Assembly (NCBI GenBank): GCA_022113835.1 | Contig: JAILWY010000012.1 | Span: forward strand, 14,942,001 to 15,006,000 | Direction: 5' to 3' | Length of the DNA stretch: 64,000 nt | Origin: Atopsyche davidsoni | Lineage: Eukaryota > Arthropoda > Insecta > Trichoptera > Hydrobiosidae | Shown here: positions 47,785 through 59,909 of the stretch, in pieces | Layout of the letters: each line of letters begins with the position of its first letter | How positions within the stretch are numbered: the first letter of the stretch is position 1 | The notes under the pieces: model-generated | Seen by the model: the letters and a program-made list of their open reading frames with translations, nothing else | What the model was told of the DNA's origin: nothing | The model's database searches: none | Position numbers and translations under genes: made by a program

Positions 47785-47935
47785 ATAATAATCAATATTT
47801 TTGGCAGAAAGTACTTGGTGAAATTCCGTTTTAATACATTTTAAATAAAATATTTTTTTTTACGATTTAACCACGCTTTACTTTAAGTGATACTTGTTTC
47901 ACCAACCTTTACTGTTGGCATTCTCAAACAAAGTA
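47785..47935. repeat. Dispersed foldback-family member D
   Basis: TCAATATTTTTGGCAGAAAG plus GTACTTGGTGAAATTCCG is almost identical to the head at 16408. Further in, GTTTCACCAACCTTTAC and TTGGCATTCTCAAA match, in reverse-complement orientation, the loop and arm of member A. The long inverted arms are not preserved, so this is a derived or truncated copy. Confidence 0.65.
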
Positions 47936-47939
47936 TTTC

Positions 47940-49430
47940 TATTTGAGAAAGCAAATACATCAATAAATCATATTACAATATTCATATTAGTACAATTAAC
48001 ACCAAAGGTTTGCATATTTTTATTACACTATAAATGAGATCTTATTATGATAAGGGATGTGATTTGATATTATTCAATAAAAAAACAATAAAATTTCAAT
48101 ACTAGCCTGTTTTAAAATATTTTTTTAAACCAATGAATAAATACTTATATAAAAATTACATATGAACTATATTTATAATTGAGCGTTTTTTCTAGTGTGT
48201 AAGGAAAAACTTTTCTAGGATTTTTCTCGTCACTTATGGGAAAATTGTATCAAATTGTATTTCCGTCGTGTCATTTTATCGTACGTTTATATCGTTGCAC
48301 GGTTTCACCATGTATTCGTATTTTCTTTTTAGAGCAAAGAAATTGTTACAAGCGAGTACACAAACATTTCGAAATATATATTAACAACAAAGTGAACAAA
48401 TGCGCAAGTGTTTGAATTCATATCAAAGTGTCTTGGGGTCTGTTTTCATATAAGTGCTCTTAGATGTGTCTACACTTTTATATTTTTATATTTACTTAGT
48501 TCTGACAGAAAAGAAATTCTTATAGACATGTTTATTTTTTGTTTTGTTTACTAAATCATATTAAAATTAATATTATCACTTCCAAAAGTTTATAAAATCT
48601 CGATAAAAAACTATTATTAGTTCTTAAAAGTATTATCATAACCATAATGACCAAAAGCTATAAGAGATAAAAAGTAAAAAAAAAACAAACTGTCATTAAA
48701 CACAATGAAAAAATTGTAAAGTCGCACCATATACAAACTCATGTAATTTATATTTAATTTTAAAATTTATATTTAATTAATAAAAACTAAGAAAATACTT
48801 GAAAAAACTGAATATAACAAAAAACAAAATCGTGAAAAAAAGTTAGTGGATTTTATTTACAAATATTCAAATATATTTAAAACAAACTTAATGATGTATC
48901 AGGTCAAAGTATATGCATACGAGAAAATATGTGCCTATAGCTAACTAAACATAATTATTAAATTTAAAAGATTTCAATCCATAAGGCTTTACTAATTAGT
49001 CAATTAGTTTGGTTGCGGTTACCTATTTAGTAGTGAAATAGTTTATTGTTACTAACTTAACTTGTATTCGATTGATAACCGATAACTATAAAAATGTACT
49101 TCCCCGCGTTGATTTATTCATTCATCAGTGGATAACCAAACAATTATAGTTTAAATTTTACCGTCTGATACAATACAAAAGCTTCTTCTTTTTCAGTTGT
49201 CTATTTTTTGAGGAGATGGTGATAATCTCTTACTTATTTGGCTGCAATCCCGACTTCCAACCATTGGTGGAAATTCGTATATATATATATATGATAGTGT
49301 ATTTTAATAAACCGATTACCACTATCTATCTTCCTTAGTCGCAATATGTCAACTTTAAAAAATCTCATTTTGAAATTAGTGGATGATAAATATTGAATAA
49401 TGGACGTTTGCAACATCAATCAATTATTAA
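47940..49430. other. AT-rich spacer
   Basis: AT-rich with a short (TA)n microsatellite near 49278-49292. No gene or structured repeat seen. Confidence 0.5.
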
Positions 49431-49439
49431 TTTATCACT

Positions 49440-49640
49440 GTCCTAGACCGAGGAGCTCCTCGGGGTCGTCACGGTGCACCACTAGCCCGGCCGAGGCCAC
49501 TTTTAGGAGGGTGCGGAGGAGGCTTTAGGGGGGTTAATATTTTCCCATGCAGGTCACAAGTGCGCCCCCGCTCTCTTAGAGAATTTTAATGTACTGGCCT
49601 CTGCGCGAATATTTAGAGACCCCGTAAGTAATTGCACTTG
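49440..49640. other. GC-rich island
   Basis: GACCGAGGAGCTCCTCGGGG contains the palindrome CGAGGAGCTCCTCG, followed by GCCCGGCCGAGGCC and GGAGGGTGCGGAGGAGG. No coding frame. Candidate conserved non-coding or promoter-like block. Confidence 0.4.
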
Positions 49641-50039
49641 GAAAATTGTTACCTCCAGGGATATTCAGCTGAAATATGTACATTGTTAATACAAGTTAGC
49701 GAACTTGGATATTCTGAGACAGAAATAATTTTGATTAAATGTTTTCTATGATTTCAAACCCAAACACAAATAAAAGAAATTTTTGAATATTAAAAACACA
49801 CATTGAAAAATTAAGTTCTAATATAGCAATCATAACATGTAATGAATTTATGAACAATTTTTAGCGAATAAATAAAAAGTTACCTTTGAAAATTTAAGAA
49901 TTTTAAACACCTTCATTTATTTATAAAGAATAAAAAAGATTATTTTATATTTTAAATAAATGTTTTCTCAAAACGAAGCATTCCCGTAAGAGAATTATCC
50001 AGAATGCGCTGAAGTCTTGAAAAATTCAACTGTCAAGTA

Positions 50040-50210
50040 GAATTTTAGGGGTTGTGGGGGCGCCAGAAGAGAGGGTGGCAATGCACCAGTGGCTGCAGTT
50101 CTTGCAATGGGGAAGTTATGTGGAGGAAAATAATGCTATCAGGAGTGCCGCAAACGTCAGGGAATACTCTCCACTTCCAACGCCTCCAGTCGGACCTTTT
50201 CACTTAATAA
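50040..50210. other. GC-richer island
   Basis: Block with GGGGTTGTGGGGGCGCC and GCCGCAAACGTCAGG. No frame of note. 49650-50030 between the islands is AT-rich, and 50590-50690 is another small GC patch (GTGGGCGGCGCTGCC). Confidence 0.3.
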
Positions 50211-50699
50211 TGTATGTTCTTGGTGAAGCGTAGATTTATACTAGGAAAGAGATTGTAAATAATATTATCAATAATTATAAGTTTTATACTTAACGTGTGT
50301 TTTTATATTAAAGCTAAAAACTATATTAAAGCACCAATTCTTTGTATGAAACCAATATAAAATGTCAAGAATCGAAACGTTTATTTCTTTAAAAAAATAT
50401 ATACTACTTGTTCCGTAAAATTCGGTTTACTTATACTACGCGTATACTATCCGTGTACTTAATAGTTTTTCAGGCTCCTTTCTATGAGATATACTTTTGT
50501 AGATATAATTTCAAGCTATTGTATTATTTTCATAGAATAAGAATAGTACTGAGAAAGTTTTCTGTATACCATGAGTTTGTAAGTATCCTAAGACTTTGTT
50601 CCGAGAGATTTAGTGGGCGGCGCTGCCTAGAAAAGCTTCCGTTGCAATGCCGAGGGCGGTGTGAAGTCGAGAGAAGTACTGCTGAAGCTTCAAAACTAA

Positions 50700-53540
50700 A
50701 TTGAATCATATGCATATTATGAATAAATACGAAACGTTTATAAAAAATAAAACCATTTTAATTGAAACTAAGATAATAGTTACACGTTTAGGTATAAATA
50801 TCTACACCTCTTTGATCACCAAAAAAGATACGTTTCCAGTATGTTCAAACTGTACACACGCATAAAGAAAATATGTTTATATATTACTAAGATTGTATTT
50901 AAAAAATTCCTGTGATCTAATGTAAAGTAAGGAACAAGCAAAAATATACTCACTTCTAAGATCTCTAAAATATACCTCTTGAATTGACAGGAGACTACAA
51001 GCCCCTGTAATTAATTATAAACATACCCATCAGGGCCCCGACGTGTTCCCAGCACTCATCTATCTTCTCAACTCCTAAGTTTCTTCCAAACATTATAATA
51101 AAGTTTCCGAGTACATAAAGCGTGATATAAAAGAATTTCCACAATGATAATTGTTAAACCATACGTGGAAGTCTCATCCAATGTTTTGACGTTTTCACGA
51201 TATTCTTTTCGGGTTTCAGAATTCGCTGTTATTTTTGTATCTCTGCCATTTCCTTTTTTTTATTTTAAAGCGCTTAAAACGTCATTCTGTTTCAATTTTT
51301 GATCCAATTTTGGAGCGTCTACCGTTTTATAAATGTACCAAAATCTGCACAGGAAATTATTTCGTCAAACGTAAAATTGGAATATTCTGTTCGGGTAATT
51401 TTGGTAAAATATTTTTGTTTGCGTTGGCCAAAATTTAATCACCATCGTCATATTATGAAATATCATATATATTTTGCATTACATAAATTCGTTTTACTAT
51501 GCAACGTTATTGGGTTTGTCTGTGTGTTACGGCACTTTAATTAATTAACAGAAAGTATCGATTTACTGACAAACTTGACTTGCTTTAAAAAAAATGCTGA
51601 TAGTTTCATTCCAATTCAGTAAAAACAAAAATCACTATGTTTATAACTTTTTTTGAACTATAAAATATGAAACATTTTTTTATAACCTGCCTATGTCGAA
51701 AATATAAACTAAACAGTACGCAAATCCGTATAATATTTTTAAATTGAAGTTATCTTATTAAAAGTATCATATAATTAAATGAAAAAATACGCAATGTTAA
51801 TGATTTTACATGACTTGGTGGAAGCATCTCATTATAAACTGCTCCTGTAACATCCCGTCTCTCTTGAAAATCTTTCCGTTATTATGTGTATCTGTTCACT
51901 CTAATTATTCAAAAGTATTTTTCTCCACTTAAATGAGCACATTCTCTTTTTTCTACCCTAACAAAAAAATCTGTAAATATATTTCTAAGCTAGACATACC
52001 TTACAATTTTTTTATCAGAAAATTGTTAAAAAAAATGTGAATTGTAATTTGAAAATGTAACGATTATATATTGATAAAATAATATTAATATAATATGACA
52101 TATAAACTACTAAAAGTATTTTATCATTCTAGTACTTTTCCGCTCCAGATAACAATTCAATTTATTTTTTGGATTTTTCCGATATATGCTTAAAACACAT
52201 TTAACGTTAATAAGCCTTTTATATTTTCTTGTAGACTATTTTTTCTTGTATTTTTTTTATCTTGTATTAATAAATAAATCTGATTAATTATGAAAAATTG
52301 TTAAACTTTTAAATACTTGATGTAAAAAATAAATACAGACAGTAATATTTCAGTAATTTCTACTATTCTTTGCAATTAAAAAACAATCTACAGGACCCTT
52401 ATTTTAACTGAATATTTTTCCATTTTATTTACTAATGGAGGCATTTTGATGGCGGAATATTAAGTGTCATAAAGTGCCATTAAACGTAATTAGATCAGCA
52501 GTAATCTTCACAGATTTACTTAAAATTTAAAAAAAATACAAAGCACTTTTTACAACATCATTATCTCATTTATGTTTTTAACGATCCATCCTTGAATAAA
52601 AAATATTTGCCTGGGGAGAAGAAAACAAACCCTGAAAGGCTTTTGAGTCAACAAGGGAACCGGGAATAACATGATGCTCCTCGGAGTTTGTTGGGATTCC
52701 ACAGTTGGAAGAATTTGTAAGAATAAAACCGCTTTTACACAAAACTTCACGGACACTAATGGGGGCTGCAACAAACTTGCAAAGGGGTGGTTTGATAAAT
52801 GGAGAGAAATATGCGCGAATTGCATCCACAAAGATATGACCAAATTTACATGAACATAAATATATATATGCAAATCAAAGATGTGAAATAAGCATGGTAA
52901 TGAATTTAAATATTATTAATAAAATGCATGAAAATACACTTTATTGTAGCTTGTATTATATTTAAATTTAAAAAAAAACAATTTTGTATTAAAATATTTT
53001 ATGTATTATTTCTCCGTTATTGTATGTTTGATGAAACATATTTTATTTGGAAAACTTTGGTGAACAACGAATATTTAAAGACTGAAAATGACTTACATTC
53101 CTGATTCCAAGTCTTTCGTTCGTTTCATTTTTTTTTTGTTTTAAATATCGCCTTTATTTAAATATTATTATTATTATATTAACTTCCACCATTTATTTAA
53201 AATATTCTAAACATTTATTTTATTTTCGCGTGTTAACTGTATTGTATCGTATCCTACTAAAAGATTAAAAAATAGATTATTTTTTAATATACTTAAGTTG
53301 TAACTTATCTTGTTTAAAAGTAATTAAATTAAACTACTCTATGAAATATTTTATAACCATGAGTAATAAGGCCGCATGTTATTTTTAATCTTTTTTGTCG
53401 TTTAACAAAATACATGATTTTATTACCAATTGAAATATCGACTACAAAATAATGTTCACCTGAAACTTTTAAATATAAAATTTAAACTTTAACATATGGA
53501 TGATTTTAATTTTGAGTACGTATACGGCATAAAAAGTAAC
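50700..53540. other. AT-rich gene-poor stretch
   Basis: AT-rich with mixed patches at 50980-51060 and 52610-52830. The latter is open in three frames on both strands (up to 107 residues), none with a domain or splice sites I would trust. It may be one more island. Confidence 0.4.
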
Positions 53541-53555
53541 CACAAATATAATATA

Positions 53556-54612
53556 CGGTGTGCGCATAATTTTTTTCGTGAAATCGGAACTTTATTATAA
53601 AAAAATGGTACAATGTATTCTATTCAAAGTATTGTCCATCGCTAGTCACTACTTTTTCCCATCTTTCGGGCAAATTGTGGATTCCATCTCAAAAGAACTG
53701 TTCGTCTTTTGAAGCCATGAAAGAATCAGGCCAATTTTTGATACCCTGTTCAGAAATGGAGCGTATTCCAGAAAGGGCATTCTGCATCGATTGAAACTAC
53801 TGATAGTCGGAAGGGGCAAGGTCTGGGCTATAAGGCGGCTGAGGCAGAACTTCCCATCCACTGTTTTCCAAATAGGTTTTAACCGATTTAGCAACATGTG
53901 GCCGAGCATTGTCATGATGGAATATTACAGACTCGTGCCTGGTCGCATATTCTGGTCGTTTATCTGCCAATGCTCACTTCAAACGCATCAATTGTTGTCT
54001 GTAGAACTCGCCCGTGATAGTTTGGCCCGGTTTCAGCAGGTCATAGTGGATGACACTCTTCTGATCCCACCAACTACACAGCATTACCTTAGCGCCATGA
54101 ATATTTGGCCTGGCCGTCGATGTTGATGCATGTCCAGGCTTACCCCATGACTTTTTACGCTTCAGGTTGTTTAGGTTCATGCAGCATTTCCAAAATGCAA
54201 AATCGCCTTTCAACGTCTTTCGGCTTCAATTCATGTGGCACCCGATTTCCTTGCTTTTGAACCATTCCCAATGCTTTTAAGTGTCTTGAAATTATTGCTC
54301 GATCAACTCCCAATGATTCTGCAAATTCCGCTTGCGTTTGACATGAGTCTCTATCAAGCAATGCCTCTATTTCTTCATCTTTGATTTTTTTTTCGTTGGA
54401 CGTTCTTTGTCATCCACATCGAAATCACCACTGTTAAAGCGTTGAAACCAGTTCTCACACTTTTTTGCAATGGAGCATGTTCACCATAAACTTCACACAG
54501 CAATCGGTGACTTTCAGCTGGTTTTTTCTTCCAATTGAAACAGAAAGTAAAGGTTCCCGCAAATTAAGAGACATGTTGAGAGCTCAAAAAAAAATGTTGT
54601 ATACACATCAGC
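53556..54612 (-). mobile_element. Mariner-family transposon, inactive
   Basis: A roughly 1.06-kb element read on the minus strand. The end at 53556 begins CGGTGTGCGCATAATTTTTT, and the opposite end, inverted, has GATGTGTATACAACATTTTTT. These align as diverged terminal inverted repeats of about 25-30 bp. A TA dinucleotide borders each end, as expected for Tc1/mariner insertion, though the outermost bases do not align cleanly. The interior is a broken transposase. It is the only element here with most of an autonomous transposon. Confidence 0.8.
53630..54580 (-). pseudogene. Mariner transposase, DD34D type, pseudogene
   Basis: The product would cut and paste the element at TA sites. In order on the minus strand: a first helix-turn-helix region with AESHRLLCEVYGEHAP and then, after a frameshift, SGDFDVDDKERP; a second HTH region with DSCQTQAEFAESLGV and SRHLKALGM; WVPHEL-like NRVPHELKPKDVERRF; KRKKSWGKPGHASTSTARP; WWDQKSVIHYDLLKPGQ; HHDNARPHVAK with the second catalytic Asp; YSPDLAPSDYQ with the third. 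Exactly 34 residues separate those two Asp. The segment between ERRFCILEML and KRKKSWGK is short by about 30 codons, which removes the block with the first catalytic Asp (TGDEKW in relatives). In-frame stops follow LMRLK, SDYQ and DEQFF, and there are at least two frameshifts. Certainly non-functional; subfamily not resolved. Confidence 0.92.
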
Positions 54613-54809
54613 GATATGACATATACTGAAAATAAAAGCGCAATAATGACGCTTCACAATGAAATGTTAAAGTATAGCCTGATGCGATTCAATACTAGTA
54701 TATACATTCCCAAACTCACTAATTTTGTTTTGTGTATATTCCACCTTTCCAGAAACGGATATTATTTAAGCATTACCAAGCATACATATAAACGAAAGTA
54801 ACGGGTTCA

Positions 54810-55110
54810 TTTTAATGTCCCGCGTGTCACACAGCAGAACAAGCGCTCGGCGGCGTGATTAATATTTACCGCGGGCCGAATCATGTCCTCAAAGGCTTTT
54901 TTTTCAGGCCGCAGGACCGCGGCGGGGCTCGTGTCTTCAGCGCGGGCGGTTTTTCCTTTTGACACTTTCAGCATTTTCCATTTTTCTTGCGGCGCCTTTT
55001 TTCGCCACGCCGACCTCAAAGTCGTAATTGTGACACACAAAAACTCTTTGTAAAAAGGCAAACATAATGTGCGACATCCCGGGCCCGGTGCGCCTCGCGC
55101 TGTTCATTTG
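54810..55110. other. GC-rich island
   Basis: Starts about 200 bp beyond the mariner. Contains GCGCTCGGCGGCGTG, GGACCGCGGCGGGGC, TTGCGGCGCC and CGGGCCCGGTGCGCC. Minus-strand frames of 84 and 124 residues cross it but are compositionally GC-driven, overlap each other and lack domains. Candidate conserved non-coding element. Confidence 0.35.
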
Positions 55111-55119
55111 ATCTTGGTC

Positions 55120-55770
55120 GCGAATGTTCATGATGACAAGTGAGTGCTGTGATATTATACTACAATGATTTATGTGCAAAAAAACCGTCGTAATATTTAA
55201 AAAAATATGTATTAAAATAAAAATTCGTTTGTTTGGTAGGTGAAACGTGAAAAGTCGAGCTCTCACCTCCAATTCTACGGCTATCGCAGGCAGGTGTTCT
55301 ATGTAATTCAACCTCTATGTTTGAGTCAAAAATAACTGTAAAATTAACTATCTTTACCTTTATATTGGTTATAACATAATTGATTGGTTTTCGAACCACA
55401 TTGTGTAAAATATCATAGTCGTTAAGTTATTCATAAAAACTAGTGGTGCACGGAGAGGGGGGGACATTTTTGAAATCTGGCTTACACTTTAGGTTTTTGA
55501 TTCTCATACAAAACATAACAGCATTTAATGAATTGTGACTAATTCATCTCGAATTTAAACCTTCACCTTACCTAAAACGTATTTTAGCCTCGGCAAAATT
55601 AAAAAAATGTGAAGCATAAACGCAGAGGAAAGGTTGAATAATCAAGTGTAAAGGTAAAGGGAAATTATTACCTACCTCCTCTCAGTAGAGGCACCCAATG
55701 AAGAAGATGAAGATTATTTTTTTATATTTGTGTTTGAATTTATAAATTGTGATGACATTCACAAAAAAAC
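55120..55770. other. AT-rich spacer
   Basis: AT-rich with a short GC patch near 55450 (GGAGAGGGGGGGAC). No gene supported. Confidence 0.45.
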
Positions 55771-55779
55771 TGGCAGCAC

Positions 55780-56070
55780 GCGTGTCTAAAAAAGCATCAT
55801 CTAAGAATAGCCTGTCATTCTCCGGAGTCTCAGTGAGCACGTGTTCTATTATAAATGACAATGGCTCATATTCGCAGGTTTTTCTGGCCGCAGACCTCTG
55901 CGGGACATGTTCCGCACATGTGCTCACGGCAATCAGATTACTTGTTTAAACTCGAGAGGTTTCGCGTGTATAGAAATCCCGTATCTCCCGAGACGCCGGC
56001 GCTTTGATCTCCCGTGTTACCGGAGTTATAAAAATCAGCCCGATCTCTCATTATAACTCTGTTTGCCGTC
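55780..56070. other. GC-richer island
   Basis: Balanced block, open on both strands for 66-81 residues without a domain. Contains CACGTG-like CACGTGTTC, GACATGTTCCGCACATGTGC and CCCGAGACGCCGGCGC. A repeated word, ATCTCCCG, occurs at about 55982 and 56008. Candidate regulatory block. Confidence 0.3.
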
Positions 56071-56079
56071 GCGAGATGA

Positions 56080-59000
56080 GATGGGAAATTGGGGTTTTTG
56101 TGTTGATAGAAAAGATCGCATTTTGATTGGTGCTTTTTTGATTATATGAATTTGATCTATGTTTGATTTGAGAAACGAACTGTGAATACTGCGAAATAAA
56201 AATCCATTAAATTTGTTACTTACTTACTTTTGGTTTATAATCTGTGATGGCTGATCTCGGTTTTGAAATGAGTTTTATCAAATAATTTTTACCACAAAAA
56301 TCAAGATGATAATATTTTTAGATAGTTGTTAAGGTTGCATTTTACTATATTTGAAATTACGAAAAATACAGGCAGAAATATATTATACAAAAATCTAAAT
56401 AAAATATATAAAAATGTATCGTATGTATCGAATGGTATAAATTAAGCTATGAAAAAACAAAGGTTGGCTTTTAAGGCCCTGAGATCTTTGAAACTTGAAT
56501 TAAACGTGAATTACCAATTAAATAAATTAATAAATACATGTTACATGTAATATGTAAATATTCAACTAATAATATTTAAGAGTATGAAGTCATTCCATAA
56601 ATATGGTAGAACTATTCTTTTCTTTATGATTGCATTAGTTGCAAAATATTATACAAACAACAAACTTGTAAATATAATCGAAGTTCGTTTATTTTTACAT
56701 CATAATAGTAAAGGTCACAGCAGGGAACTAAAATGTCAACAGATTTCCTCCATTATCAATGACAGCGATGCCGTTATCAAGGAAAGCCCTCTCAGTAAAT
56801 CTTATCTAATATCGTCCTTCCGACAACCAACAGGCAGTGCAGCAAGCGAAGGCTGTATTCTGTATCAAATAGTAAGAGGGTAGGTAATATCAACCCTTCG
56901 CCATAAAACCAAAATCTTACAGGGGATAAATATACGTGCACAGAGTTTATCCTGGTATATAGATAACTAAAGGAGCGTAACATTTTTATAGATACCGTAA
57001 AGGCATCTTTTATAATATTTACGTGCATAAAACTGCAGAAAGATATATAAAAATATAACATTTCATCCTGAACTTCTAAAATTCCTCTTTAATTAAAAAT
57101 TGCATCCGAGTAATTAGAAAAATTATTATACTACCGCGGGAGTTATGCACAAAGCCTGCATATTTTTCTCGCCGTTTGTTAATAAATATTTTTTGCAAAT
57201 TTCTTGCTCTGCGAGCAGTCGGCATAGAGGTGATTCGTAAATATTTCAACAAAATTTTGTGTAACTTTACGTTTCCGTACTAATAAAATACCAGTTTGTT
57301 GATGCAAAGCTCTCAATGTACTAAAAGTGTCAAAATAATACAAAAATACAGTAAATAATAGACATTAAGAATGTTTTTCGTGCTATTTAATTTTTGATGT
57401 AAAGAATATTTTTTTTGTTATTTTAATTTAGTGATTAAAGTTTACATGAAATTTAAATACGTTTTAAGCTGAATAATTTTGTTTTTGACGTATACTTCAA
57501 TCAATCTCATCAGGGTTGCGTATGAATTTAATTTAATTATTCGTTTTAACACCTCTCTATCAAAATGATTGTCAGATAGAAATATTTAATACAAACAATT
57601 TAACCCTGTTTTGTACAGTTAATTTTAAATCAATTAAAATATCGCGGAGATAGACAAAAGTATAACTTTCTTACCTTATTTCTCGTAAAATGATTTAGAA
57701 TGAACGTACCTGTGAACAACAAAAAAATGTTAAAGTTAGATAAATCTTAGATCTGGTCATTGAACCAAAAATAATGATTGATTTGCTGAACAAATAACAA
57801 CAGTGTAATGTCTCAAGTACAGACCAGGGCTGGTCTAATACTTGTTAGAAGAAAAAGTACTTAGCTTAAATTAATGTCAACGGAGTCATTGTAATAAACT
57901 GGTCAATATAAACTGAAAAATCTATTTTTCATAAATAAGTTTAAAAAATATTTTACCCTGCACATTTAATTTACTCAACGGTAATTTAGTAATAAATATG
58001 ATGCATTCATATAAATTACAGGAAATCAATATTCGTATTATTATATAAGTATACAGTACATATTTCAGTTGTTTGATACAAATTCAATTAAAAATATAAT
58101 GAATGAGGTTAAAAAAATAATGCTAGAGAAATCATGATATTAAAATATATAAAATAAATAGTACTGGCTGGATGGTTGACATTTCAAGAACTTGTGTGTG
58201 CAATATACATGATAACAGATGAATAATTATCAATTGTGATTCTTCATTGCAAACTGTTTTTATAACATTAAATAGCAAATAATAACAACTAAGCAATTTC
58301 ATTTATTTTCCGATTACTGGGTGGTTATTTGATACGTATATATTAAGATCGATTAAAGCAAACATGCTAAAAAATCTAAAACACCGTCGATAACTTGGTC
58401 ACCCCTGCTATATAGGAATATCGCAAGCCCGTGTAGTTTCCTAATTGAGTATAAATCACTAATGGTTGATTTCCGGGGATTTTCTCGTACCTTTGATATA
58501 TATGAGTAGCATTTTCAGGACATATAATTACTGTGTCTATAAGTCTACACACAAAACATAATATACAAGTAACATAAATGGTTTCTAATTTTTGTAGTTA
58601 ATTACATATAAAACTGACTTCCTTATTATTTTAGTTTATTATTATAAAAATAATAAACAAATAGAAACGTTTAACACAGCCTAAAATTTATTTTATTTTT
58701 ATAAAACACGAGATTACTTTTGAGAGGTTTTATTTATTCATGTTGCATGAAATATACAAAAACTGTGAATAATAAATAAGTGCGGAAGTAAACAAAGAGT
58801 GGGCTGTCTTTAGAGGGAAGAGTTTTAGAACAAAAACGTTTATATTAAAAAGATAGTCTTTAAAAATAATATTGTAGAGTGCTTTTTGTTGACAATTCAT
58901 TTGAAATGAATTATAGCAGACTCAAAGTTGGTTCAATTAGACCAAAATTATTTGATAAATATCCCGCAGTAATTAACATATCTCGCTTGAAATAAGATAA

Positions 59001-59200
59001 ATCCATATTACAGGTAAAAACCGGTGTTGAATTACCTACTCGCATCGTCTGCTCCGACAGCGTACTGCATTTGCATAAAGCTTAATTAGGATACTCGATG
59101 GGAATACGATACAGTATAACAAAACATGCTAGCGAAAATAACCTATTAGAGGTTAAATATTATGGAAACATGCATTTTAGAATGGAATCACACATGGATT
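56080..59200. other. AT-rich gene-poor stretch
   Basis: AT-rich. The 99-residue plus-strand frame at 56584-56883 begins with a hydrophobic stretch (ILFFMIALVAKYY) that could mimic a membrane segment, but there is no domain, no splice context and the overlapping minus frame is equally open. Nothing else supported. Confidence 0.4.
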
Positions 59201-59208
59201 TAATATTA

Positions 59209-59368
59209 TTTATTAATGATATGAAATAACTTTTTATTATTTTTTTCATGCAGAACAAAACTCAATCTGATGATGACCAAGTCTTTTGGTTGAAACTATT
59301 CATGCATAAACGTTAAAATAAACTCAACGTGAAGAATTTATAAAAACCTATTTCATATCATTAATAAA
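59209..59368. repeat. 160-bp foldback element with stem-loop motif
   Basis: Perfect 20-bp terminal inverted repeats (59209-59228 and 59349-59368, core TTAATGATATGAAATA). Inside, CTGATGATGACC, a 9-nt loop, GGTTGAAACTATT, ATGCATAAACGTTAAAATAAA and CTCAACGTGAAGA follow in the same order as in the arms of 35141-35350. It therefore shares a module with that foldback while having different ends. Non-coding. Confidence 0.75.
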
Positions 59369-59685
59369 AAATGGATCTTCACCAAACAAATGCCTTGTCC
59401 CTCAACAAGATTAAATATTCAACATAAAGTATCTCTACTTCTTTAATTTACTGTCGTGGCTGAATAGTTTATTTAAAAATACAGTGTATTTGTGTATGCA
59501 AATAAATGCTACTGAAAAATTATATAAATTTTACTTTGTAACCCAACTTACCGAATAAGTAAAAAGACTTGTTAAGCTTTTAACACTTATAAAATATTAA
59601 ACGAAAAATATTTTTTATCGATTTTTTCATGTTTTGAAATATTCAAGAGATTTTTTGTATTTTTACTTTAAAATTGTATATATTA

Positions 59686-59901
59686 TTATTCCTTCATATT
59701 TTTCTTAAACTGTATAAAATCTGGAATATCTTTTTCTTTGGATAAGAATGGCTGGCTACATATGTACTTATCTGGAACAATCACTCCAGGGCGTACACGT
59801 GTTTCCCCACACTTCACGTGCTCATATTTCTCCACCCTCCTTTCAATAAAATTCGTACCACCATCCATAACGTCAAACCCAATGCATTTCATAGAATGAC
59901 G
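59686..59901 (-). CDS. Candidate terminal exon, unknown protein (best coding candidate)
   Basis: The minus strand has a pyrimidine-rich run, CTTTCTATTCTGACAG, ending at 59902. It is followed without break by 71 codons and a TAA. The reading starts RHSMKCIGFDVMDGG and includes FIERRVEKYEHVKCGETRV, PGVIVPDKYICSQPF and DFIQFKKNMKE, with three cysteines and balanced charge, unlike the AT-driven frames around it. An AATAAA lies about 215 nt after the stop (59473-59468, minus). I recognise no family. It could be the last exon of a small secreted or cystine-containing protein whose upstream exons lie beyond an intron to the right, a transposon piece, or chance. No upstream exon could be linked. Confidence 0.35.
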   Translation of the reverse strand, partial: RHSMKCIGFDVMDGGTNFIERRVEKYEHVKCGETRVRPGVIVPDKYICSQPFLSKEKDIPDFIQFKKNMKE

Positions 59902-59909
59902 CTGTCAGA

